Source of the DNA: Rheum nobile
Lineage: Eukaryota > Streptophyta > Magnoliopsida > Caryophyllales > Polygonaceae
Direction of reading: 5' to 3'
NCBI GenBank assembly: GCA_027886185.1
Contig: WOAB01000893.1
Location: forward strand, 1,116,001-1,180,000
Length of the DNA: 64,000 bases
The notes below the pieces were generated by a model. The model was not told where the DNA came from, did not search any database, and saw only the letters and a list, made by a program, of their open reading frames with translations. Both the position numbers and the translations under genes were made by a program. Below are positions 10,535 to 21,824 of this stretch, one piece after another. The stretch's first letter is position 1; each line of letters starts with the position of its first letter.

Positions 10535-11932
10535 GATTTATGCATGTTAATTCAATGACAAATATGGTATTGATGTATAAGCTTTTGAACTCTGTTTTTT
10601 ATATTGAATAATATGATTAGAAGGTGTAATTTTAAACGACATCATATATTTGAATCTGCTTCTTATTTTAAATTTACATATGTAGTCAAAAGCTACATTT
10701 ATCAAACAAAAAAGTTATTACAAAATCAATATTAATGCTAAAATCTCTAAGTTTGTTAGATAAGATTTTATTTAAAATCTCACAAAATATTTGGGTTAAA
10801 ATAAATTAAACTTAAAATTTTAAAAAGAGAATTAATCACAAATTGACACATAGGAATTGTGAAACCAGAATCAATATGGTGACTCGAAATTCATTTGCTT
10901 TAATATATATACAGATATATAAAAATAAATATATAGATAGATAATGTATCTTGATGAATATTATATAGGACATTTATTTTAACCAATAAAGTATTTGAGT
11001 GGTTGAGATGAGATAACTAACGAAATAGTCGGTTTGAAAGATATAAAAGAGATATAGAAAAAGAGAGTTTCAAATATTTGATCGTTAATTCGATTACAAC
11101 AAATAAAAAAGATATAGCTTAGCATAATTTGATAATATAGATAAAAATTATTTATTTTGGATTTTAGTTTTGTATATTAATGTAAACTTAAGTGGCTCAA
11201 CATAATTTAAGATATAAAAATGAAAAGTACAAATTAATAACTAAATAAAAAAGTGATTGAAATTCCAATTTTTAAGATGCGATTTTAGTTGTTAATTGTC
11301 ATAAATTTTGAAAATATGTAACTCATAAGTTGAGATACATAAGATACAAAAAACAACATATTTTCCGAGAACTTATGGAGATGTATGTATATATAAAAAT
11401 TAAAATATTAATGAAATTCCAACATTAGAGATGAACGAACTTTTGATTCAAAACTAAAATAGCTTAAGATTTATCAAATAAAATTAAAAGATAATTTAGT
11501 TAATAACAAATTTATTTGACATTGAATATTCAAATTTTAATTAAATTTCGTTGGGAATTTTCAGTTATCATGATATCTCATTATTAATAAATTAAAATGT
11601 TAACTACTATATTAGACCTTCACAAATAACAAAATATTTGAGCAATAATACATAACAATCAGGTAAAAAGTTTATGCTTTAAAAGCTTGAAATTATGTGT
11701 ATAAAAGGCTTATAAATTAAATGAAATGTGTCCAATTTTATTTTAAAATGTGTTCCATATATATGCTGTAAGATAATAATATAATTCTTCTAAAGGGAGA
11801 ATGATAGAATTAAATAAAAATTAGATGTGGCCTCAATGATTCCTTAGAAAATAAATAGTATAGTATTAGTTAATATTGTGGTGAAGATATAAGGCAATAG
11901 TTTAAAATAGCAAGTAGATATAAGAAAAAGAT
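10535..11932. other. AT-rich non-coding stretch
   Basis: No ORF, RNA gene or terminal repeat recognised. A segment at about 10826-10905 recurs, diverged, at about 18430-18515 beyond the Copia element, so the Copia copy sits between two related repeats. The target copy aagat of the Copia insertion is 11928-11932. Confidence 0.5.
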
Positions 11933-12845
11933 TGTTGAATTCCTTAGGTTTTGATAGTAACAAACATTCAGCTAATCTGGTAACTAAGTGTTTCAGGAAC
12001 AAGACAATTGTCACAGGGAACCATGGCAGCGAAGGATTGCAGAGGGAACAAAGCCTTCACCACATGCTTTGTTACCTCTCAAGGAACATCAGAGACGGAC
12101 AACAATCAAGCTGCGAATGGAAGCAAGATATCCAGCGTGAAGATTATGGAGACAATCCTAGAAGATCACGCGGTCAAGGATAGAGATTTCGGCTGGAAGG
12201 ATCTCGCCAAAGAGAAGATTTGGAGAGAGAATCCGAATGTGTTATCTTAGGAAATCTTTCCTAAGATAATATATTTGGAGAGAGAAGGATTTTATCTTTA
12301 TCCGATTTTGTTATCTTAGGAAATTCCTTCCTTAGATAATATCGGCTGATAAGATAATATTCTTCAAATCATTTAAATATCTTCTTGTTACCAAGTTTAG
12401 AAAAGATTTTATCTTGTTACGATTAGGGTTTAGTCGTGTTGTATTTATAGAAGTGTGGATTCATTTCTATATACGCAAGCGACGACGACGAACTGAGAGT
12501 ATTAGAGAAGAAAAGGAGAGTGAAGTTGTTTGTGAGTCTTTGAGGGTTGAGTTCGGATTCATCGTTGTAGGAGTGATCTTCGAATCTAGTTGGGTAGTCT
12601 AGGGTTTGGAGTCCATGCTACAAGTGTAATCGAACAAGAAATCAATAAGACAAGTAGACACTTCAAAATCCTCTCAAGCGAGAAGCTTGAAGGTAGTGGT
12701 TTTTCGTTGATTAGCTAGTTGGATAATTAGGGTTTCCACTATACGTCGTGAGTTCGTATCTTATCTTTCTTGCTATACTATTCCGCTGCACCTTCTGTGG
12801 GAACAAAGCCTTTGTTCCCTCAGACGTAACTCTAACAATCCAACA
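11933..12845 (+). repeat. 5' LTR of the Copia element
   Basis: 913 bp, ends TG...CA. Contains a TATTTATA box at 12442-12449 and, near its 3' end, the 21-bp palindrome GGGAACAAAG-C-CTTTGTTCCC (12799-12819). Confidence 0.93.
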
Positions 12846-12847
12846 AT

Positions 12848-12859
12848 TGGTATCAGAGC
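12848..12859 (+). other. Primer-binding site of the Copia element
   Basis: TGGTATCAGAGC, perfect for initiator tRNA-Met, starting two bases after the LTR. Confidence 0.9.
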
Positions 12860-12901
12860 CTGGTGCTCTAGATTGTTTTCGTTAAAGACTTTGTAGGAAA
12901 G

Positions 12902-14250
12902 ATGTCGTCAAGCAATGCCTCCGTCGATAACCACAAGATGAACAAGAAATGATAAGAGAAGGCTCAAAGCATTGCTTTAAAGGTTGTTCGTGCCTTTGAC
13001 TGGTCTCAAGTTGAAGACGAAGAGAAGGACGGTGATGAAGATGTGGCTCTCATCACTAGAGCAATGAAGAAGATATGGTCTCGAAACAAGGGCACCCCGT
13101 GTTCCTCCGAAGGGAACAAAGACATTAAGGATGTCATTTGTTACCTCTGTCAAAACAAAGGACATTTTGCCAAAAACTGCTTCAAGAAGAAGGCAGGTCT
13201 TCCTCCGGTTCGTGAAGGGGAACAAGCAATGGTCGCAACATGGGGTAATTTTGACTCAGATGATGAAGAATCCTCTCATTCAAGGGATGTCTGTTTGATG
13301 GCCATAGAAGACCGTGATGAATCAAAGACAAAAGGTGGTATGCAGGAGTCTGAGGTAAATGAATCTGAACACATCTCAAATTTGAAAAGCAAGTCTAAGC
13401 AACAATCAATCTTCTTCATTAAGAAACTTGTTCATGAGAATAGTCTTTTCAGTGAGCAGATTGAAGAAAAGGATGAATCGATCTCAAGTTTGATCGATGA
13501 AAACAAAGGTTGGGCAGAAAAAGTGACCAATCTTGAGAAAGTTTCATCCTCTTCTCTAAGTCCTTGCAACGAGTGTCCAAAACTCACTGAAAATATTACA
13601 TCTCTAGAATCCACTGTTTCCTCACTTGAATCTGAGTCATTAATGTTAAAACTAGGCAATGCAAAACTGTCTAGTGATCTATCTAAACTCAGTGAAGAAC
13701 AGAAGGAAAAGCCAAAATGTATTGTGTTTGTAGCGGCCAAGAATGAAAAGAAAATAGAAAAGAAGGAAGTACCTCGCTTTGGAATTGGTTATCAACCTAA
13801 GCTTCATGTTGATGGAACTAAGTCTAAAAGTCCTGGAGTCGAAGGAAAACAGTCAGGACAAGAAAAAGGGAAAGTTCCTCGAGAAGGAACAATTGCAAAG
13901 ACTGTTCAAATTCGACTGATGGGAACAAGGCTTGGTACCATGGACAGAAGGCTCATTCCATTTGGTTAAAACAGTCTCGAAGCGGTAAGTCCAATCATAT
14001 TGATTTTCATTCTAGGATTACCAACAAACCAATTTGGCCTGGACAGAGTAAGTATGTTGATTTAAAGTGTCAAAGAATTTGTTGGTATTGTGGGTACTCT
14101 GGTCACTATAAACAAGAGTGCCTCCTGAAGAAACACAATGAGAAAATTGCTCGCACTTCTAGGGAGAAGATGAATGCTAAACCTCCAGAAATCAAATATG
14201 CTGCTCCCACACCCAGAAAGCCTAAGCTTGTCTGGGTTCGGAAAAACTAA
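12902..14250 (+). pseudogene. Copia Gag remnant with two zinc knuckles and coiled coil
   Basis: An ATG at 12902 is followed within about 50 bp by stops, and the frame reopens at 13043. The central Gag body (UBN2-type) seems deleted. The long open part, 13043-13969, has a good CCHC knuckle (CYLCQNKGHFAKNC, near 13139-13180), then an acidic segment, then a leucine/glutamate/serine-rich stretch of about 130 residues that should form a coiled coil, typical of SIRE-type Gag. After a frameshift near 13920 a second knuckle (CWYCGYSGHYKQEC) is encoded near 14080-14125. The protein would have formed particles and bound element RNA. Breaks: early stops, internal deletion, at least one frameshift. Confidence 0.85.
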
Positions 14251-14375
14251 CTCCTTCTATACAGGCTGGAGTGAGAAAGGTTCCCGATATTTCGATAGTG
14301 CTTGCTAAAGTTACCTGACAGGGAACAAAGGATGGCTCACCTCACTTCAACAGGCCTCTAGAGGTTCAACAACCT

Positions 14376-15201
14376 TTGGAAATAAGAGTAAGGGAGAAGT
14401 TTGTGGTCTCGGTAAGGCTTTCTAACCACATTACTGTGGTTAATGTGACACTTGTGAATAATCTCAGATTTAATCTTTTTAGTGTGGCTCAACTGTGTCA
14501 GAACAAGAAAAATAGGGTAGTCTTTACTACTGATGATTGTTATGTTGAGTGTATAAAGTACAGGGAAAACTCTATTGAAAGGGATCTGCGACAATAACGT
14601 TTATAAAGTCGATCCTGCTTGCATCCCTGAGAAGGAACTATATCTGTCATCCATTGCTGGGACAAAAGATATGTGGTATAAGCGGTTCGGACATGCAAGT
14701 CTTCAACTCCTATCCAAACTTCATAGACAAGAACTGCTGAATGGTCTCCCTAAGATCGACGCAACAAGAAATGAAGTTCGTGATGCTTGCACCAAAGGTA
14801 AGCGGGTAAGGAGGTATGTACCACTCGTCCTCGGGAACTAATCCACATGGATCTTTGTGTACCAATGCGCACAAAGGATCCATGGGGGAAATGCCTATGT
14901 TTCTGTTATTGTTGATGACTATTCCAGGTACACATGGACTCTCTTTTTGTCATCAAAGGACAAAGTGATCGCTGAATTTGAATCTTGGCTCAAGTCGGTT
15001 GAGAGGGGTGTAGGACAGTCTCTGGGATCCATCCGTACTGATCATGGGACAGAATTTGAGAACCCTCAGTTTCTATCCCTCTGTAGGAACAATGGCATTA
15101 ATCATAATTTCTCAGCTCCCAGAACTCCGCAGCAAAATGGTGTTGTGGAAAGGATGAACATGAACAAGGAGTTGATCCATCACTCTATCGAGGAATCATA
15201 G
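14376..15201 (+). pseudogene. Copia pre-integrase and integrase core
   Basis: Three frame segments in order. 14376-14597 has a late-protease/linker signature (NLRFNLFSVAQLC). 14575-14841 is a GAG-pre-integrase domain (MWYKRFGHASLQLLSKL and a DACTKGK end). 14857-15201 is the integrase core, in which all three acidic residues are visible in context: VDDYSRYTW, RTDHGTEFEN and QQNGVVERMN. So the catalytic triad survives even though the frame is broken at about 14595 and 14840. The core stops soon after the third acidic residue at 15199-15201, where sequence jumps to the RNase H end, so the C-terminal integrase domain and the whole reverse transcriptase are deleted. Confidence 0.88.
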
Positions 15202-15212
15202 GTCCGCCTCTT

Positions 15213-15798
15213 TATCTCACTGCAAGTAGACCTGATATTATGTATAGTGTGTGTCTATGTGCTCATTTTCAGGCTGATCCCAAAGAAACACACCTCAAAG
15301 CAGTGAAGAGGATTCTGAGATACTTGAAGGGAACAGATGATCTATGTCTGTGGTATCCAAGGGGTGGAAACTTCGATCTAGTTGGATACACAGACACTGA
15401 CTTCGCAGGGAACAAAGTGGACAAAAAATCTACACCATCCATGGCTCAGTTCCTTGGGCCATGCTTGGTTTCCTAGGGGTCAAAGAAGCAGAATTCAGTG
15501 ACTATGGTATTCTTCTTGACTCAATCTCATTCTTTGTGACAATACTAGTGCAATAAATATCTCCAAGAATCCTGTGCAACACTCACGTACCAAGTATATC
15601 GAGATAAGATATCACTTCCTACGTGATTGTGTGGAGAAAGGGTTGGTGTCCATGGATTTATGTGGAACCAAGGATCAAATCGCTGACATCTTCACCAAGG
15701 CACTAATTAGGGAACCCTTCGAACAGTTCTGTATGGAGCTTGGTATGATCTCTCTAAACTTATTGTCTATCTCTAATGTTCCCTCGATGATTGGCTAA
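15213..15798 (+). pseudogene. Copia reverse transcriptase tail and RNase H
   Basis: Translation from about 15213 gives PLYLTASRPDIMYSV, the standard end of the Copia reverse transcriptase, followed by the connection KAVKRILRYLKGT and the RNase H start (LVGYTDTDFAGNKVDKKS). A frame break follows at about 15475; the RNase H end (RTKYIEIRYHFLRDCVEKG and DQIADIFTKAL) is in the 15574-15798 segment. The sequence FAGNKVDKKS stands where the family usually has FAGCK(I/V)DRKS, because the DNA word GGGAACAAAG lies there. Non-functional: catalytic palm missing, frame broken. Confidence 0.87.
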
Positions 15799-17365
15799 AT
15801 TACGTGGTAAATTGTGAAAGTTTAAATGTCATGTCTTGATCTGCATTCCTTCTCTTGATCATTAGTTGAACAACCTGCTTAGACTCGTGCATGTGCTTCA
15901 CTTATGTGCAAAATTGCATGCATGATCATCTATGCCATCATAATACTACATGAATCAGCTTTCTTTCGGCCCAAAAGAGTCAACTTGATACATTGATCCC
16001 TCATTACAAGCCCAAATGATTGTTGATTCTATAGCTTACCCTAGCCATCATGATTGATGCTTCCTATGAGCCCCTATTATCATCCACATCTGGGAGCCTC
16101 TCATTCATGATTAAACATTATTAAAAATCTCGTATATGTTTATGTGTGATGTTCTTTGTACCCTCTCTGGTAACGTTACCCCCGTATCACATTCTTCTAC
16201 TTTTTCAGAAAGCCGAGAATACGAATCGTCGCATCTATGGTATGTGGCTGGGAGTTGACAGGTATGATGTGTAATGATGGCTTGCAACTGCTTGAGAAGT
16301 GTTATGTGCATTAAAGTTGATGTGATGATTGCGTGATGTTTGTTGCGCTCGAGATTTTGTGGGCTTTGATGGATTTGGACAGAATCTTTTACAACATTTA
16401 TTTTTGGAAGATATCTTCTTGGCTGTGATCTTTGATATGAAAAAGAAGGAAAGAAGAAGATTGAGAGCATTATCCTTAGTACTTGAAAAGATATGAAAAA
16501 GGATTCTCGTGATTTCTCCCCTCCTATCTATATGGCGAATTCTGCATAGTTGCCCTATTGCTCCCTTGTGTTGTTCCAAAAAAAAAAAAAAAAACTAGAA
16601 CACCACAAGGTATACAAAGAGGGGACCAATGAATCTCTCTTCTACTGGCGGTTGGATACTCGTAACCTGCAAAAGAAGTAGTTTGTGTTGCAAGAAGGTA
16701 TTGGTTGGGTCAAGGTTGAACCTGAGGTGGAAGCTGATATGGATGAGGAAGAGTCTGACGGTGCAGACTCTGAGGGGGAACAAAAAGATGAACTTGATCT
16801 GTGAAGGACCGTGAGGAGTTTGTCTCGCGCAATATCTATGTTGGCAGAACAACAAAGGTGTCTTATGGAGTAAGTGCATGCTTAAATTGCTATTCATATT
16901 TCGGCTCCCTATGCATGCACCAGTGGTCTTGATTCGTCTTTCTCTGGCTAACCAATCCCTCTTTTGTTCCCAGCACATCTATCTCCTTCTGCCTTGTTTT
17001 TCCTTGTCTCTATTTCACATGGTTGTATTGATTGGCATGTTCATCATTTGTGATATCTTTGTGTATCTCGTGTTGTCGTTGCATGTGGTCTATGTTTGTG
17101 TGGTTCAATCTATTGAAAAAGGGGTTGTTTGCTTCTCTTGATGTGTTCATTTTTCTCTATCTCTTTACTTATGTTTTTGATGATGCCAAAAGGGGGAAAA
17201 TGACTGGTAGCTTTAGTTGAGGGGGACTAACATGGTTTCATATGTTGCTAGACTGAGGGGGAACTATTATGCCTAAGTGTGGAAAACTTTCTCTTCACAA
17301 CTGTCTTTATCTCATGTATATGTTTTATTGTCAAGGATGTTTGTCACCATCAAAAAGGGGGAATT
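15799..17365 (+). other. Post-pol (env-like position) region and PPT of the Copia element
   Basis: SIRE elements usually carry an extra ORF here. What remains is an acidic stretch readable near 16700-16800 (DMDEEESDGADSEGEQ) and a hydrophobic run near 16880-17140, with no long open frame. Four purine-rich tracts of the form (A)GGGGG occur at about 17188, 17218, 17252 and 17355; the last is the functional-position PPT. A poly(A) run is at 16578-16594. Confidence 0.55.
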
Positions 17366-18278
17366 TGTTGAATTCCTTAGGTTTTGATAGTAACAAACAT
17401 TCAACTAATATGGTAACTAAGTATTTCAGGAACAAGACAGTTGTCACAGGGAACCATGGCAGCAAAGGATTGCAGAGGGAACAAAGCCTTCACCACATGC
17501 TTTGTTACCTCTCAAGGAACATCAGGGACGGACAACAATCAAGCTGCGAATGGAAGCAAGATATCCAGCGTGAAGATTATGGAGACAATCCTAGAAGATC
17601 ACGTGGTCAAGGATAGAGATTTCGGCTAGAAGGATCTCGCCGAAGAGAAGATTTGGAGAGAGAATCCGAATGTGTTATCTTAGGAAATCTTTCCTAAGAT
17701 AATATATTTGGAGAGAGAAGGATTTTATCTTTATCCGATTTTGTTATCTTAGGAAATTCCTTCCTTAGATAATATCGGCTGATAAGATAATATTCTTCAA
17801 ATCATTTAAATATCTTCTTGTTACCAAGTTTAGAAAAGATTTTATCTTGTTACGATTAGGGTTTAGTCGTGTTGTATTTATAGAAGTGTGGATTCATTTC
17901 TGTGTACGCAAGTGACGACGACGAACTGAGAGTATTAGAGAAGAAAAGGAGAGTGAAGTTGTTTGTGAGTGTTTGAGGGTTGAGTTCGGATTCATCGTTG
18001 TAGGAGTGATCTTCGAATCTAGCTGGGTAGTCTAGGGTTTGGAGTCCATGCTACAAGTGTAATCGAACAAGAAATCAATAAGACAAGTAGACACTTCAAA
18101 ATCCTCTCAAGCGAGAAGTTTGAAGGTAGTGGTTTTTCTTTGATTAGCTAGTTGGCTAATTAGGGTTTCCACTATACATCGTGAGTTCGTTTCTTATCTT
18201 TCTTGCTATATTATTCCGCTGCACCTTCTGTAGGAACAAAGCCTTTGTTCCCTCAGACGTAACTTTAACGATCCAACA
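17366..18278 (+). repeat. 3' LTR of the Copia element
   Basis: 913 bp, the same length as the 5' copy with scattered substitutions. Its terminal palindrome has lost one base pair (AGGAACAAAG against CTTTGTTCCC, about 18232-18252). Confidence 0.93.
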
Positions 18279-19737
18279 AAGATAAAATCATATAAAGATG
18301 TTGTTAAGATACAGTGGTTTATAAATTTGTAAAATTAACTCTAAATTTGTTGATAAAATCATATCTAGTTTGTTAGGTGATTTGTAAGAATCAAATAAAA
18401 AAAAGTGAATTTAATTTGAAATATATTGTTAATAAAAAAGTGGATTAACCACAAATTGACACATAAGAATTGTGGGTCCAGATTCAATATGATGACTTTA
18501 AATTCCTTTGCTTTAATATAGACTAGTCGTCGGGAAGCACGGGCAAATAGAAACCTAAAAAAATAACTATTTTTTAAAATCAATTTGATGATTGTATTGT
18601 TTTTTTGGTAGAATTTGATGATTGTATTGTAAAGCAACTTGTATTTTTTATACGCATAGAGATAGATATATTAATATAATACTAAACCTCTTGTTCTCTC
18701 AAACATCCAAATTTATGTGTAGGCTACCTGTTGTGTTGTAAATCTGTGTGATCTTATGCATCCATCATAATTTTGGCTAACTGTAAAACTGAACTAAGAA
18801 ATGTATGTTTCATCTATAATCAGTTTTTCTGTGTGATGAAAATGGCATTATTATATCAATCATAAATTTGGCAAACTGTAAAACTGAACTTATAAAACTC
18901 TGAAGCATCTTCCAATTATGGCTTCTCTTAATAACTTGTGAACTGAACTTGCTGAACAAAATATGATTTTTCATGTGTGTGAAACTGTTGTTTTTGTCTT
19001 TAGACCTTGAATGCCGTTTTGATTGATTTGCCAACTTTTGGTTTGAATTAAAAACAGATCATCAAACAAGGTGAAGAAACAAATGATTTTGTAGGCTGTC
19101 TCAAGCAAACCTTTCACTTGCCGCCATGTATAGCTGACTGAAGCAGGGAATAGAGGGCAAGGGAATTCTAGAAGTGCAGAATAATTTCTCTCCCCCCAAG
19201 GAGGGTTTTGGACCCATTGGCCCTTTAAGAGTTTTCAATTAACAAAACTATCACCTACTAGTTTTTATGTATTTTTCCTACTCCCTACTAGCTTATTTTA
19301 TTATTATTTTCCCTCCCTCTTCTTTGTGTTTTCTCTCTCTAAAATATTGTTTTTTTGGGATTTAGGATTTAGAGTTTAGGGTGTAGGGTTTAGGGTTTAG
19401 GGAAAGGGGGTTAGTTTCTTAATAAAAACATCGCACATAGGTCATTTACCCAACTTATCCCTTCCCAAGGGACAAACAAACTAAATTAATTGCTAAGATG
19501 CTTGTCTGATGCAAAGGGATCTCTTGTTTATGGCTCATCTATAGAATTATGTATACAAGAAAGCCTACTATAGATAATGTAGACTATATTAGCTCCTTGT
19601 ATTTCAAACTACACTTTCAATCTCAAATCAAATATAAAGAGATGTATCAGAGTATATCACGTATCAACCTTTCCTTAGAATTGGTTTCTAAACAATCCCT
19701 TGGGCAATAGCAAAAGCAATAAAAAACAGCAAGCTGC
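18279..19737. other. AT-rich flank with Helitron-like end and diverged short repeats
   Basis: No gene recognised. About 18430-18515 repeats 10826-10905. At about 18523 CTAGTCGTCGGGAAGCACGG looks like a decayed Helitron 3' end (minus strand) related to 47723. A segment with AACTGTAAAACTGAACT occurs twice (about 18779 and 18875). 19180-19480 holds TTTAGGG-like repeats. Confidence 0.4.
19361..19402 (+). repeat. Short telomere-like TTTAGGG array
   Basis: About six degenerate units, ending in two perfect consecutive TTTAGGG units. Too short to be a telomere. Such tracts occur inside plant chromosomes, often in promoters (telo-boxes) or repair scars. Confidence 0.55.
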
Positions 19738-21032
19738 CTATTCTGCACAATATGGATCAAGGCAGTAACATAAAGGTTTTGCCTTTTGTACATCATCTAC
19801 CAAAATGCGGAGTTGCACTTGATTTTTTATGTAGTCCGGCATGGAAGCATGTCGATTAGTGGAGTATGTATTGTCACCAATACTACATTGCTCAAACTGA
19901 GATACATCATAATACAAATTGTATGTATCTCGCTCATCCTCCACTATCATATTGTGCAATATTATGCACGCTCTCATAATCTTACAAATGACATCAAGGT
20001 CCCAAGCAAGTACTGGGTTCTTCACGATGGCAAATCGAGCTTGCAAAACACCAAAAGTTCGTTCCACATCCTTTCGATATGCCTCTTGATAACGAGCAAA
20101 ACATTTTGCCTCATCTCCTCGTGGTAGTTGAATTGACGGTACAAATGATGCCTATTGTGGGTAAATACCGTCAGTGAGATAGTAACTCATGTTATACTCA
20201 TGACCATTGATGGTAAAATTCACTGGTGGTGATCTCCCTTCCAAAACATCATCAAATACAGGAGAACGATCAAGAACATTAATATCATTTAACGTACCTG
20301 GTGATCCAAAGAATGCATGCCAAATCCATAAATCATATGAGGCAACTGCTTCTAAGATGATTGTCGGTTTTCCATGACCACGTGTGAACTGGCCATGCCA
20401 TGCAGTTGGACAATTCTTCCATTCCCAATGCATACAGTTGATGCTACCTATCATTCCAGGAAACCCACGCATATCTCCTATATAAAGGAGTCGTTGCATG
20501 TCTTCTGCGATTGGTCTTCGGAGGTATGTTGTACCATACAAAGAAATGATTCCATCGACAAAGTTGGATAGGCATTGTCGAGCAGTTGTTGCACCCATTC
20601 GAAGATACTCATCTACCTGATCTGCACATATGCCAACATGCGCATAACTGCAGTGCATTTTTGTAATGGAGATAGGCCTTGTCTGCCTGTTGCATCCGTC
20701 GTTTGGCGAAAATACTCAAACGTCAATGACAATTGGTTAACTATGCGTAAGAACAAAGGTCTACACATTCTAAACCGTCTACGAAATTGCTCATCAGTAA
20801 ACAGAGGCGGTGGGACTTCAGAGAAATAATCTTTGACTAGTTGTTGATGACCTCTTTCACGCTCTCGATCGATGTATCTTCGCCTTCTTCTTGTTTGAGA
20901 GCTTTCACCCTTGGATAGATGTTGTGTTGCTAGAGCCAAAGCTTTATTAATTTCATCATCAAGCTCATCAGATGATGAACTATCATTTGGGTTCAAAATA
21001 TCCCATATAATCTTATGGGGATCCATTTGCAA
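19738..21032 (-). pseudogene. PIF/Harbinger transposase (DDE_Tnp_4), inactivated
   Basis: Minus-strand product of about 430 residues, the usual length of plant Harbinger transposases. The N-terminal part (21032 to about 20640) starts MDPHKIIWD and has an acidic/serine stretch, an Arg-rich patch and the helix region FTDEQFRRRFRM. A frameshift at about 20640 (AY-frameshift-ADQVDEYLRMG) leads to the catalytic domain. The DDE positions are visible: the first Asp is Asn (GSINCMHWEWKNCP, where the family has GSIDCMHW), the second is in GTLNDINVLD, the Glu is in VERTFGVLQARF. A TAG replaces the Trp of YPQWA at about 20155. So there are three separate lesions. The enzyme would cut and join element ends together with the Myb-like protein encoded on the other strand. 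Confidence 0.92.
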
Positions 21033-21194
21033 GGGATATATGAAAAGATGAGTGATTTATTATGACAATGAAATATGGGAGAGTTTTTTTTTGGAGAAGA
21101 TGTTGTGGAGATATTCTCCTAAACCATATGTATATATAAGAAGATCATGAATCTATGAGGTTAAAGCATCATTAAGAACATGAAAGAGCAAAGT

Positions 21195-21640
21195 GAGAGA
21201 GCATTGGGGATTGCAACATTCAACGCATTGGGAGGAGGAAACTGGTAGCATCGGGCAGAGGAAAAGTGATGGCATCGGGCAGAGGAAAGTGATAACATTG
21301 GGGATAGAACCATTCAACATATTAGGTAGAGGAAAAGTGATGGCATCGGGCAGAGGAAAAGTGATGGCATCGGGCAGAGGAAAGTGATAACATTAGGGAT
21401 AGAACCATTCAACATATTGGGTAGAGGAAAAGTAATAGCATCGGGCAGAGGTAAAGTGATGGCATCGGGCAGAGGAAAGTGATAACATTAGGGATAGACC
21501 ATTCAACACATTGGGCAGAGGAAAAGTGATAACATTGGGTAGATCACCATTAATGGTATCGGGCAGAGTGAAATTCAGAGCATCATTAATAGTCTCGGAC
21601 AGTGTAAAAGTGAGATCCCAAAGGATTTTTACTGGTCTCG
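21195..21640 (+). repeat. Minisatellite between the two divergent Harbinger ORFs
   Basis: A unit of about 24 bp (core GCATCGGGCAGAGGAAAAGT) is repeated roughly fifteen times with drift. Every fourth unit or so reads GATAACATT...GGGATAGA, giving a higher-order period near 95 bp (GATAACATT at about 21288, 21386 and 21480). It lies in the shared upstream region of the transposase and Myb-like ORFs. Confidence 0.8.
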
Positions 21641-21824
21641 GGTAGAGAAAAAGTGATAGCAATGGATAAATCACCATTGATGGTGTTAAGTAGCTAAAAA
21701 AAATCAAAGTAGATAGAACCAATATTCTTCCTATATATGTGTTGGTTTGGAATAAGATATTTGCACTTTCCCAATCTATTCTTCTCTCTCATTTTCTCAA
21801 AGTGATATTTCTCATTCCTTCGAT

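Larger units (their letters stand above)
11933..18278 (+). mobile_element. SIRE-like Copia retrotransposon, internally deleted
   Basis: Complete by its ends: LTRs of 913 bp each (11933-12845 and 17366-18278), starting TGTTGAATTCC and ending CCAACA, with the perfect TSD aagat (11928-11932 and 18279-18283). PBS TGGTATCAGAGC follows the first LTR by two bases; the PPT CAAAAAGGGGGAATT precedes the second. The order is gag remnant, integrase, RNase H, which is the Copia order, but reverse transcriptase is missing. A long non-coding or env-like segment after pol and repeated AAAAGGGGG tracts near 17185-17365 suggest the SIRE/Maximus lineage. The LTRs differ at only about two dozen positions by eye, with no length change, so the insertion is fairly recent although the internal genes are badly decayed. 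Confidence 0.93.

Noticed and set aside
13043..13969. Host gene for a coiled-coil zinc-knuckle protein
   Set aside because: It lies between LTRs with PBS and PPT and continues into Copia integrase; it is Gag.
14857..15201. Functional integrase gene
   Set aside because: The DDE residues survive, but the frame is cut on both sides and the C-terminal domain is deleted.
19180..19480. Possible MITE around the telomere-like array
   Set aside because: The supposed ends share only a loose GGG-rich pattern; no clear TSD.
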